From: Margaritispora aquatica
Taxonomy: Eukaryota; Ascomycota; Leotiomycetes; Helotiales; Discinellaceae
Direction: 5' to 3'
Assembly: GCA_007644065.1 (NCBI GenBank)
Contig: VJWN01000010.1
Span: forward strand, 558,001-622,000
Length of the DNA stretch: 64,000 nucleotides
In this document: positions 1-11,805 of the stretch, in pieces
Position numbering within the stretch: position 1 is the first letter of the stretch
Layout of the letters: each line of letters begins with the position of its first letter
Notes under the pieces: model-generated
Told to the model about the DNA's origin: nothing
Databases searched by the model: none
The model's input: only the letters and a program-made list of their open reading frames with translations
Position numbers and translations under genes: made by a program

Positions 1-2239
1 TTCAAGCCGGTTTGACCGATAGTTGGCTCGGATGAGTACATCTGCATCGCTGTACCAATCAAGTAGCTATGAATTATGGTCAGTACTGCAATTTACGAGC
101 CTTGTATTTTATCTTACCTGATATCAAGTCTTCCGCTTCTGTTTAAGCCATCTCTCTTCGTGCCAAGCCTTTCGATCTGACCTGAAACTTGATAGAAATA
201 TTCTCGATTGACGCCAGCTTCATGACCGAGTGCGATGATCTGATCAACTGTCCTCCCCTCATTCCCGATGCTGGAATTCTCGTCATTTCTAAAAACTGGT
301 TTCCAAAATCTTTCTACTTCTGGAGCAACTGGATAAAAATGCTGACGGTGCCCATTCTCGCCAATAGGTAAATGGACCCCGAGGAGCTGACGAAGAGAAT
401 TTTGCACACATATGGGATTGCTCGCACCAATCGGTTCCAACGTAAATATTCGTTCTGTAATAGACGATATCGACCTAGGAGTCTGCATTGGAGTCGGTGG
501 TTCTAAGCGAGAAGTTGTCCCCTGAAATTGACTCGGGATTGGGAATCGCTCTGGAGATCTGTCCAAGAGGGGAGTGTTGATGATACTAGAGCCATAACCA
601 TCTTTATTATCAGAATAGTTGTCGCTCAGCAACATGGCTTGATATGAGCTTGGCCGAATCGTGTGCTTTCCATCAAAAGAGTTTGGGTCAGGAGTCGAGT
701 ATTCTGAGGTAGGAGAATCTGGTACTGTCTTGCTTGTGAAGAGCGGTGATATGGATATGTCCCGCATCTGTAGGACTGCATGATAGATTCCAGAATCTTG
801 TTTGAGTTGCCATCCATAAGATGAATTATTATGTCTTCTGAGACAGGAAATATTGGACTATAAGAAGGAGCTTTGTTCTCCTCCTCATCTTCAGAACCGG
901 TCCCGCGATCAACATAGTTGCTGGATGGCACTGCCATCCGTTCGTTGCTCGATGAGCTGTTTGTTCTTATGGAGCCTCCAGGGACTGGTGATTTCTTAAT
1001 GGTTGTTTCCGATGCTTTGACAAAGGTTGACCTGGGCAAGCTTGGGAATTTCGAATAACGCTTTTGCTTGTCTCCACCGGGCGAATGGTTTCTTCCCCGG
1101 AGATGATATGCAGAAGTCGTGTGCTTCAGTTGTGGTGGAGCGAGAAGCGAACCTGGAGGCTTTGAAGTATTTGGAAAAAATCTGTCAAAAGACTGAGCCC
1201 TTCTGAGACTTCTTGACGGCGATGCAGATTGCACATCGACCAAACAAGCTTCACCAAATACTACAGCTGGAGTCGCAGGCATTGAAATTGCATCGTCGCC
1301 AGTATTAGATATCATACCCATGTCATCACAGCCGTCCTCTCCTTCAAACTCTTCTGACTGATGACTGAGTGCATTGTGATACTGCGTGCTTGACGTTGTG
1401 TTCGAGCTATCACGCGGCCCAAATGTAGAACGTTTCTCATGAACCAATTTGGGGTCCTGAAATGGCGGTCTGCGAGTACGGATTGGAACTTCCAGAACAG
1501 TTTGCACTATCTGGTCTCCAGTTTGAGTTGTAAATCTCGAGGTTGGAACTTTTGGGGACTGATTGCCTAATCGAAGTCGCCAAGTTGATTCTGTCCCAGG
1601 ATCGCTACCACTTCTTTGCGTGAGTAAGCATACATCACTGCTTCCCGAACTTTCACTTGGCGGTTGCGTTGGATACTGTGTTGTATTACTTGGTTGATTT
1701 GACTCTTCCGGAATAATCGACTCAGTACCCATCACTGCCTCCAAAGGCGAACCATCAGAATTGGCGTCCTTGTTATCAGGTTCCACCTCACACATTCCAT
1801 TCTCATGTCTTTTGTCTTGATCTAACACATGTTTCAATAACCCCGCAACTCCATCCTTGACAATCTCGTTGAAAACTGTCTCGGCTGCGCCAATTTCGCC
1901 ACTTGTGATATTTTGGGAGATCTTCTCTATACAGGTTGCGCGCGCACCAATGGCTCCTCCATTGATGAAGACAATCCTTGGATCGCTGTCTGTCGACGAC
2001 CGAAGGAAGGCCCTGGCTGTTTGAGTTCGCGCAGAGAATGCCGTATGGATATCAAGGACAAAAGTGTGAGCATCGAACTCGTCAAGAGGCGTGCTGATCG
2101 TAGTTTGTTCTAATGGTGGCAGCACGAGTATTTTCCGTGATGGGGGAAGAAGCTTGAGTTGTACGGATATACTCTCAGTATCGCCTTCTATCGCAACCAG
2201 TCTACCGGTTGTTTGGTCCAGGTTCGTCGGTGCCATCAT
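1..2239 (-). CDS. Unrecognised Ser/Thr/Pro-rich protein, 3' end beyond the left edge
   Basis: I do not recognise the family. Translation starts at the double ATG at 2239-2234 (MMAPTNLDQ). The first about 155 residues look folded and mildly hydrophobic. After that the protein is low-complexity and rich in S, T, P, N and E, with many basic/serine patches typical of disordered regions. The frame open from 2239 (to 626) and the frame open from 767 down to 114 both look coding and overlap. They can be joined in frame by an intron at 768-844 (77 nt, weak donor GTCTCA, acceptor CCTACAG). A second intron at 67-117 is convincing: donor GTAAGA, branch TACTGAC, acceptor TTCATAG. It leads into an exon that stays open to base 1 (SYLIGTAMQMYSSEP). 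The first junction is uncertain: it could be an atypical intron, a frameshift or a broken gene. No neighbour suggests a role. Confidence 0.6.
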
Positions 2240-4391
2240 CCTCGCTTGTGAGTATATATATCCACGTCCGACTCGCAGCTCTCTTCAGGCCCAAAAGTCA
2301 CTTCTCGATCCTGCGAGTTCGATGAGCCTTCTCTAGAATGTGTCAAAAGGCGCTAGAAAGTATGTACGTCGAACAGATTAACAAGATATTTCAAGGAAAT
2401 GAATTCATATAGAAGCAACGAACTGTCTACCTGCAATCGTGAAGAGCATTGTTGAGAAAAACTTGAGGAGAAATGCCTGCCAAAAAGAACCAGAAAGATA
2501 GACCAAAGGAGATAGTGAGAGACTCCTTGGTATGCAGCTCATTGCGGGTTTTCATCAGCTCTCATTTTTCCAAGTCTCAATTCCGACTATCTACTAGTTC
2601 TTTGCCGCCAGTTCTCTTTCGAGTTGGAAGTAAGTTGACCCTGGTCTCTACTAGTGGGTCAGAATAATTGTCCGACTAACTGAGCTTGAGAGGTGGTGTA
2701 CAGATGGGCTTCGCCGCTGCATAACCGAGATGCTATCATTTGCCAATCGTGCCCAATTAATCAGCAGCACTGAGTGATAATCAGTGGCCGAGAACCAATA
2801 ACTTCACTCTCAAGCTTCAGTACATGCCAACAGTTTGAGAGTGCTCAGCTTGAACGAGATCGATAAAACTGTTGAATTCTTGAAAAACCACGAAGATTCG
2901 GTCTCTATTTCCAAAGCCATGACTAGGAGGTTGTTTGATAGGCAAGTTGATATTCTCCTGGAATATGTCTGCACTCGATGGCTAGTGACATAGTAGTACA
3001 AGTTTAGCGCAGAAGCAACAAGTGTGATCCAAGCCAAACTAATCAGGAATTGGGTGCCGTGAAAACCTAGTTTGTTGATCAAGGCCAGTAGCTCAGTTTG
3101 CCTATTTTAAGGATACGCTGGTGTTCGGCGGAGAGAGAGCTGCAAATGGAGATCAAGGGGCTCGGAATTCGTTTGTTCGTCTGCTTCATCCTGATTTGAA
3201 TGTTTTCCAAAGGGAGGGGAAATCAATGCCAAAAACAGTTGTGGAGTGCACACCCAGGAGAAAATGTTTGTGAGATGAGATGAGATGCTGGGGAAGATCT
3301 CCCCCAGATGTGATGGATCATTTCATTTCCCTGGGAAAGCTTATCCGTCAGATCTCACATGAATTCATCCGTTCCAGCCCCTGTCTCAATGCCGGTGCCT
3401 GTAAAAAAATTCCGATCTTTGCAATGGCCAATCATTGTACAACAAAGGTCTTCTCAATTGGTAAGTTCGTTACCAGTACAAGGATTGTTCCTGGATTCCT
3501 ACATCATTGCTGCTGCACATTTCAGGAGGGACCTCTGCACTACGGAGGTAAGTACGGAAGGTAAGTTCTGTCTTGGTCACTGCATCTGTTTTCTAGTGGC
3601 TGTCGAAACTTGAAACTATCGTCAACAATATCTGCGTGGTAACGGGGGATGAATTGCCTATTTTCATGATACCAGTAGCGTCAAATTCCCCTTCCTCGTG
3701 CAGGCTTTTGAAGACTAAGATCATAGGAAGTCCAGCTAGGTGCTCAGGGATACAGCTTGTGAGAATTTTCTAGCTCCCAGCACCAAATGACTAGGAAGAA
3801 GGTACCGTGTCAATTAGAAGTCGGTTTGTATTAGTGATTTTGAACCGACCAGCTTGGTGTTTGACACAGACCCGCGAGTGTCCCAGTGTGTAAAGTCGAG
3901 GATGGATGTTCACATTTCTTAGCTAGCGGAAGCAGACATTAATGTATGTTTCGAAGAAACAAGAACTACTCCCCAGGGACTAGAAAGTGTAACCAGATCC
4001 TTGTTATGTAGTGCAAGAAATGCCTTGGTCCTAGGAGCTGAGATTTTGCAAAAGTAGAGATGTGCTGAAAATTTTCGTGTCGATTCTGACATTTTGGCAT
4101 ATCTTCACTTCCGACCTGTTAACTCACAAGGCGATAGTTCTTGGCATTTATATTCGTTAGATGAGGGCATTTATTATAACAAAAAATCAGACAGAACTCG
4201 CATCAAATGAGTGGCGAATTGAATGGGTTGGGCGTTGGAACGCTCCCGGAAGCTGCAGTGGAACGGAATCCTCGGTTTCATCTTGTTCTAGAGCAATGAC
4301 ACCAAGGTAGGAAATCGGTATCGTCAGCCAGTGAATCGGCCAATATATCAGTTTCAAAGCAGTGCTAGCCTGGCTATAGAGTTCTTGTGTA
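2240..4391. other. Intergenic region, no supported gene
   Basis: These 2.15 kb separate the start of the left-edge gene from the 3' end of the WD40 gene. Only short, low-quality open frames occur on either strand, and none has a recognisable domain or a convincing spliced partner. A short GAGAT microsatellite lies at about 3272-3286. It presumably carries the promoter of the left gene at its low-coordinate end and the 3' UTR of the WD40 gene at the other. Confidence 0.6.
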
Positions 4392-5693
4392 TCATTCATC
4401 ATCCGAGTCCATCAGTTCCGCAAGCTCTGCTTCTTCTTCAGCTGTCATGAGACTCTTTTTTGGTGCAGTCTTCTTCTCCTTCTCTATACCGTTAAGCTTT
4501 TCTTCTTCATCCTTGCGCGCCTTTTCTAGGTCTTGCTTTCTGAGACCCCACGTTCGTACAGTCCTATCGATGCTGACACTTACTATTTTTCTGCCATTCT
4601 CGAGACTTACAAGTCCTGTGACTTCTTCGAAATGACCCCCGTAAACATGGGATAGTTTTCCAGAAGCTCTGTCCCAGATCTTAACGTTCTCATCACGTCC
4701 CGCAGTGATTACCAGCTCTGCTGTAACAGCAATCGCTCGAACGTAATCGCCATGTTCGTAAGTTTCGTCCGCAGTCCAGTTTCTCGTTCTCGACAAACAC
4801 TTCGCTGTACCGTCTGCGCTTGCCGTCCAGAGGTCCGAGTCTTGTTCGTCGCCTGAGAACATAATCTGATATACGCTTGTTCCATGTTCTAGAATGGTGT
4901 TCCTTGGCAATTTGCCTTCTACTGTGTCGCCTGGTTGAGAATTTGGAATTTCTGACGCCGATGTAGAATCGATACGCCACCGCCGGATGTGAGGGTCACT
5001 GCTTGCTGAGACAAGTATAAGCTCGGAGTCTGTAGTTTCCTCAGGATCAAGTGCAAGATACTGCAATGCCATCATGGTATCAGACTTGTCTCGGAGAGTA
5101 TGTAATCGTTCACCAGTAGCTGTATCCCATACAATGATTTTTGAATCTGCTCCTCCAGATATGAGAACCTAGGTTCAATATCAGTTCAGGTTTCAAAATT
5201 GGCAGTAGATTTATACATGCATCTTTCCCGTCCAATTTCGCACACAAAATGGTCTTCACAAAGTCAGAGTGGCCTTTAAACCTTCGGCCCAAGGTTCGGG
5301 TCTCCCTATCCCAACTCCATATATCTTTGTCCCAGCAGCCTGCATAAACGGTGGCGCCTCCTTGACCTCCAATGGCTACTGATGTGACTGGTGCTGTTGG
5401 TCCTCTATACACTGTACTGGTGTCTTTTGACTAGTCGTTGATATGAGTGGTTGTCCCGCACATCAGACTCTTCGGACTGAACGTACATCGACATTTACTC
5501 TCCGCACACATCCTGCACTTTCTGCAACATAGATACAGCTTGGGGAAAATGGATCAGCGATTGCGTTGATGATTTTTGACTGAAGCACTATCGGCGTGCC
5601 ATTTTTATTTCCTGCCTTCGCAGCTCTGCGAGCTCTAGTTGCTTCTGATGCATCGGATTGGAAGAAATGACCTGGATCTACTGATTGGGACAT
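4392..5693 (-). CDS. WD40-repeat protein with acidic C-terminal tail
   Basis: A predicted 397-residue beta-propeller protein in three exons: 5693-5487, 5430-5221 and 5168-4392. Several WD-type blades are visible, for example SVAIGGQ...DKDIWSWD, LISGGADSKIIVWD, LVSASSDPHIRRWR, ITAGRDENVKIWD and VSVSIDRTVRTWG. The N-terminus (MSQSVDPGHFFQSDASEATR) is specific to this protein. The C-terminus is a charged K/E helix ending in an acidic MDSDDE. Intron 1 (5431-5486) is standard GT-AG. Intron 2 (5169-5220) keeps the conserved blade only if a GC donor (GAT|GCATGT) is used. WD40 proteins of this size are usually scaffolds, and nothing here shows which complex it joins. It shares a 241-bp divergent promoter region with the Ctf4 gene. 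Gene reality is solid; function is unknown. Confidence 0.85.
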
Positions 5694-5934
5694 GTTGAAG
5701 ACTGATGTGATCCTCCGAAGTCAAATGTCGATCGACACTGATAGTTCGGCTTCCACTGCACTTCTGTCTGGAGGGGTTGGTGGGGCTCAATTTCATGGAC
5801 AAGGGTTCGCGAAACCACTTTATGACAAAAGTGGGCCATCGACTTGGCGCGTTCGGAATCGCGTCGTCCATGTTGTACTTTAAACCTACAACGGATTTTG
5901 ACAATAATTCCCATTTTGAAATTGCTCATTGAAA
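5694..5934. promoter_or_regulatory. Divergent promoter of the WD40 and Ctf4 genes
   Basis: The start codons of the minus-strand WD40 gene and the plus-strand Ctf4 gene lie 241 bp apart, head to head. This leaves one shared intergenic space for both promoters. No TATA box or known factor site stands out. Function is inferred from geometry only. Confidence 0.5.
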
Positions 5935-8557
5935 ATGGCTACCACCACACAGATACGTCCACGAGGTAGACCTGCACATACGCGAGGTCCTACATTCCTC
6001 TCATACACGCCAGATGGAACAAAGCTGATCACTGTTGGGTCAAATAACACGACACGAGTTTACAAAACTGGATATGATGGAGAGCCAACGAACATCGACG
6101 ATTGCCCCGAGCAGAATAGCGGAGTTGCATCTACGGTCTGTTTTAAAACGCTTCCTACTCGAAACATGCTGATTTATCTTGCAGAACGATTTTTTCGTAG
6201 TCGGCTCCGAAGATGGCAATATTAGCAGATACTCTCTGGAGACTATGTCCTTCGAGAGATTCCTTACTCGATCTTCTCTGCCAATCCGAGACGTCACGAT
6301 ATCGAGAGATGGACAATGGTGTGCTGTTGCAAGTGACGAGCTTGTGGTCAAGGTCATCAAGTGCAATGAGACAACTACGGTCATGACCCTCAGCGAACAG
6401 TCGAAGCCTGCGAAGCATTTATCATTCGACCCCAGTGGCAAATTTCTAGCATTATCTTGTACAGATGGGCTTGTATATATTTACTCACTTGTGGACGATG
6501 AGCCGGGTCTAATCCGGAAAATCGACGGACTGATCAAGACCGTTGAGACGGATGATGAGATATGCACCAAGGTGGTATGGCATCCAGATGGACGAGCATT
6601 TGCGGCACCCACAGCTACCAGAGATATACAAGTAGTGTCTCGAGGAGACTGGGAAAACCAAAGATCTTTTGCAAATGGTCACACGGGTGATATCACAGCA
6701 CTGGCATGGTCCCCCAACGGAGCCATGCTAGCATCGGCAGGAAAGGATAGGAAAATTTTACTCTGGAACACCAAGACGCAAAAAATAATCGCATCTTACG
6801 ACTACCCTAATGTAATGGATCTTGTATGGCACCCAAGCAAAAATATCGTATCGTTCACCAACACGGATGGTGAAGTATATATTTACGATAATTTCGTCCC
6901 TTTGGAGCACGCTCATCTCGTGAAATTATCCCTTCAACCTGCTCCATTTATCCACGATCCTCTCTCCGAGGTTTCAGCAAATGCACGGAGGCCAACCACC
7001 AATGGACTTAAAGATATTCCAAATAGGAACGCTCGAAGAGGCTCCCCTGATAGCCTAGATGATATTCTCGATGCCGATATCATGGGAGATGAGGATGACT
7101 TTGTTGTGGACGATGATGGTGCAGGCTATGCTTTAGGGCCTGTGTCACTAAATGTAAATGGCAAACGACCGAATGGGCATCCAGACCTTCATCCAGCTAG
7201 TAAGCGTCGTGCCCAAACTTGGGAGCCTCAATATCACGAATCATTCCAGCCAGGCTCCACACCTTGGCGAGGGAACCGCAAATACCTGTGTCTGAACCTC
7301 ATCGGCTTCGTCTGGACTGTAGATCAAGATACGCATAACACTATCACGGTAGAATTCTATGATCACGAATTCTATCGTGACTTTCATTTCACAGACACAT
7401 CACTCTACGATAAAGCTTGTCTGAATGAGAATGGTACGCTTTTTTCGTGCGGCATCAATGATGATAAACCAGCCAGCATACTTTATCGCCCGCATGAGAC
7501 GTGGACATCTCGAGCGGAATGGAGAACACAACTGCCGAAAGGCGAGGATGTGACTTCCATATCGCTCAGCGATTCATTTGTCACAGTTACAACAACGGCG
7601 AACTATATTCGTGTATACACTCTATTCGGCATTCCATATCGTGTTTACAGACAAAAGAGTAGCCCAACGGTTACATGTGCGAGTTGGCGCGACTATGTAA
7701 TGACGCTCGGCAATGGCCCGGTTGGTGCTGATGGAAACACGAAATTGCTTTATACGATCCAGAATATCAAGAGAGACGAAATATGTCAGAGTGAGGACGT
7801 GGTAGCTTTACCAGATGGCGAGACCTTGAAGAGTGTCTTCTGGTCCGACAATGGTGTAAGTAGGGCATCTTTTTCGAGAAGATTTTCCGCTAACGAGTTG
7901 CAGGATCCATGTATCTACGATTCAACGGGAACACTACTAACTCTTCTGCACTGGCGAATTCCATCACAAGCCAGCTGGGTCCCGCTTCTTGATACCAAGC
8001 TTCTCTCCCGTCTTGCATCTGGAAGGAAAACAGAAACATATTTTCCTGTAGCTGTTGCAGACAACAAATTTCACTGCATTATCCTTAAAGGAGGGGATCA
8101 ATATCCATATTTCCCCCGTCCCCTACTCTCCGAATTTGACTTTGAAATTCCGATATCCTCAAAATCCAAAACGGGTAGTGAAGACGACGATGAGGCAGAA
8201 GCAGCAGAGGGCGATGAGCTGAAGAAACTGGAAGGCGACTTTATTCTCAAAAGTCTATTATCTGCGCAACAACAAGACCTTATGGACTTCACCAAGAGCA
8301 CAGCCACACAGCGTTCGAGTCTAGCGATGCTAGAATTGGAAATTGACAAGACTTTGCTACAGATGATGGCTGTTGAGTGTCGGGAAGGAGAGGAGCGTGG
8401 TATGAGGGCGTTGGAGATGGTAACGCTGATGCGTGATCGGACGGGAAGGATGGTTGAAGCAGCTTGTAAGGTTGCTGCAAGATATGGTAGGGGTGTCCTA
8501 GAGGAGAAAATTAGAGAAGTAGGCGAGACACGACTGTTGGCTATGGATGAGGACTAG
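5935..8557 (+). CDS. mcl1: DNA polymerase alpha accessory factor Ctf4/Mcl1 (AND-1/WDHD1 family)
   Basis: Replisome hub that links the CMG helicase to DNA polymerase alpha-primase and supports sister-chromatid cohesion (family knowledge). The predicted 841-residue protein has exons 5935-6135, 6185-7855 and 7904-8557. WD40 blades fill roughly residues 1-310 (FLSYTPDGTKLITVGSNN; FDPSGKFLALSCTDG; LAWSPNGAMLASAGKDRK). An acidic linker (DADIMGDEDDFVVDDD) follows, then the Mcl1 middle region (TPWRGNRKYLCLNLIGFVW; NYIRVYTLFGIPYRVYRQ) and a charged helical C-terminus. ATG 5935 was chosen as the first ATG in frame. Intron 1 (6136-6184) uses a GTCTGT donor. Intron 2 (7856-7903, GTAAGT...CTAAC...TTGCAG) is 48 nt with no in-frame stop, so unspliced RNA also translates. 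Removing it gives the family-like SDNGDPCIYDS. The animal-type HMG box is not seen. Confidence 0.93.
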
Positions 8558-11500
8558 AAGTCGGAATGGTGGATTGTGCAATTATGAATGACGGATTACT
8601 GGCGTTCGGGATATGTAAGTGCATACGGATTTGTAGCGTCGGCTAGCCAGCGAGAACTTGGTTTGGATCAAATGATTTGAGGGAGTTGAATTATAGTTAC
8701 TACTATCAATACGAGAAATAAGCTTGCCGGTGGTTTCATCCCGTCTTGCAAACCTTTCATATGCTCGGGAAGTCTCATGTGAGCATGTTGTGGATATTCA
8801 TCGACAGCGTATTTTCACCTCTACATTTGGCGCTAGTTTGTATGTTTTCGAAGCTTTAGATTTGAGTTTTTGGCCTGGGTTTCTTCTATTCGCCAGTTTC
8901 TCCTCCCGCTTTATTTATTAGCAAGCTTCGCCTCTGGCTGAAGTTCGAACACCGCAGCGATTGAACACTTGTGCAAACTGGTATTAGGTGGATATGCTTA
9001 TTAGGCGAAGTCGGAGAGACGACACTCTAGCAGCATATGAACCTTCCTACAATTCTTTGGTGAATAGTGTCTGCGTTTTACTGCCATAATTCAAGTGAAA
9101 TTCGCAGCTGCAGTGCGACCACCTCTGCAGATTCATGACTGGCGGCAACTCTAGATGACAGCGAAAAACACTGTTATCAGATCCATGGGGGTGCAGTAGC
9201 TATACTTTTTGCATCCTGACTGCGTCCAGCTATTGACCACAAAAGATCTTGATTTTATTTTTATACAAAGTCGCAAAAGGATTAGAGTCGCGTGATCAGT
9301 CAAGAGGCCTCATAGGTAATATCTGTTGTTCGGAATTTGCTAATAGTCGATATTTTCAGTGCGAGTATCTATTCTACGGAGTTTTTGAGGTAGTTGCCAA
9401 CAGCTAGTGCTATGTTTTGACCATTACCGGAGTATTCTATCGTCTGCCTTCTGTAATTTCTAGTTTATTTCGCTTCGCTGCCGAAATCTGTTCGAATAAA
9501 CTCACTCAATCGCGATATATTATCTGCCTAAGCCGAATCATGATTTTAGCACAACGCTATTGATCTTTATCTGGGATAGTTTCCATGGGTCTTGAAGCTT
9601 AGAAAGTTCAACCAGCCGTGTTGTTATAGCACTTATAATGAATATGTATCAAAGTTAGGTAGGTCTCACATTTACGTCTAGAGATCATTTGATAAAGTAT
9701 ATTCTGTGATAATCTCCGAAGTTGACAACGGTAAATCAGATGATAGTAGTAAAACAATACCGTCTTCAAATATAAGAGTTCGGATTTACTTTCCGTACCG
9801 AAGAAAAGATATAAAAATATAAAAGACGTACGTTCTATACTCCAAATAAGAGCCTTGCGGTTATAGCTTTTGGTTCCTCTATATCAACCACTATTAATCT
9901 TTCTCTGGAAGTCTAAACTACATTGGTTTCTCCCCGTTATAATAATATACTGCGATTTATAGTTGCCTCTCCGCGACGGATGCTTATTGTATATGATTTT
10001 AAGCGAGCCTGATAGGCCTAGTAATTATAACTGTCTACACAAGCATGTCATTCGAAGGCTTTGAGAGCCAAGCTCTAGAATGATAGCAAGAGCTGGAATC
10101 TTTGGATGACAGTGGAAAGACTCATACCTACGCTTTAAGACGTCCTAGGATAGATGATATATACTTCGGGTGCAATTGCTTAACGTCGTAGTATCGATGC
10201 CGTATAATATGTATACAATTCTTTAAGCATCTTTAAGTATGTATAGTTACCTACCACCAGCCACCCTTGGTCTTCTCTCTGAGAACCATTATTTTCCATG
10301 CTATTTTGTGATAGTGGAAAGCTCACTACTTATGTATACTATGAGTATTAGATATTAATGGGCTTTAACTTTAATCCTCTAATGAATTTCCTACTTCGAT
10401 CGTTGTGGTTTTTAGAGATGTAGTTTTGATACCAAAATTCGAGTTATCCTACCGAATACTTACTCTAACTCTGATTTAACGCTTTCCTGAGGTTTAGCTG
10501 TGTTTAGGTTAAAAGGTTGCCTTGCCTTTCTTGTATCACACATTTATTCTTGATTCTACCACTAGTACCAATATGGACTTTTCAACCGTATCTATCGTAG
10601 AAGCGGCGCTGGATAACAGTAAGTCATGAGGCGGAGGTGCTCCCCTGACTTGTAATTATGCGAAGTTCTTGTTTTCTCTAGAGATGAAACACGAATTGAT
10701 AGCGCAAAAATTAGCAACTCTTACTGTCAGTAGAATTTCGAGATTTGTCGCTTGAACTAGTTATAGTTAAAACAGTAAGGTCTTGTTAAGTATTTAGGTT
10801 GACTCGCTTTTTCCTTATAATAATAGGGAAAGACTGGCTTATATAGACTAGCGTAGCTTTCGCTCGAACATGTAGCGTGAGCCCCCTAGAGGCATATATA
10901 TCTTGCTCGTTCTAAGTATTGCTGAACTATGTCTATATTTCCCCCCTCGGTCAAGCGAAGACCCGTCCAGCGAGCGTTCAATTTCCTAGAATGAACTTAT
11001 ACCACTATCTATCTATCTTATCCTAAAATCCCGTATCTATATAAGAACCCATAGGAAACATTCTAGGTACGAAAGCCAAATACGGGTAAAATCGGTTGTG
11101 ATCTAAATCTTTGCCGTTATCTTCAGACCTTTTATATCTATCTTCAAAATTAACGTCAATTCGGAACTGATGGAAATATTGTTACAATCTTCTCTACCTC
11201 GAAATATACTGCGATGTCTTATTACTTCGCGACGTTGGATTCGTATTAACAAGTAATTGTCAACGACCTCATCTAGCGCCCCTGACTACCAAAACACAAA
11301 ACCACCAGGAATATTATGAATATCTATATGAATTCAAATTAAGTAATACCCTATACCCCTAGAAGTGTAGTTATAACCTCTTACAAATTGGTCTTTAATT
11401 GAATCGTGCCGGGTATTGATATGCGCTGCTTGAGGAGTATTATTAATACGAGGTATCAACGAGAATAAGGAGGGAAAGAACAACGATTATCACCTCGCTT

Positions 11501-11805
11501 ATAAGGTGTAAATCTCAATAGTTGACCTTAGCCAAAAAGCTATGGTTTAAAGAAAGAAGCCTACCCTCTTAAAACGACGGCTTATTAAATAGTGGTAAGC
11601 TTATAATAGAGAAATTTGCTAGTATCTACCTTGGCAAATCAAAGCACTTGACTGATGTCCAAAAATAAACCAAAAGTAAAGTGAACACTGATTATAATTT
11701 CGTATTTTCAGAACTCCACGCAGTTTCGTTAGCTCAGCTAAAAATACCCCATTCATTAATCGTACTGATACTCATACTTATACCACGTTCATTATATCTC
11801 AAACC
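8558..11805. other. AT-rich, ORF-free intergenic region resembling a RIP-degraded repeat
   Basis: Between the Ctf4 stop and the alcohol oxidase stop lie 3.2 kb. From about 8922 to 11680 there is no open frame of 60 codons on either strand. The DNA is visibly rich in A/T and TpA dinucleotides, and stops are dense in every frame. That is the pattern left by repeat-induced point mutation on old transposons in ascomycetes. No terminal repeat, target-site duplication or transposase/reverse-transcriptase motif could be recognised, so the element type is unknown. Simple AT-rich spacer DNA is the alternative. Confidence 0.5.
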
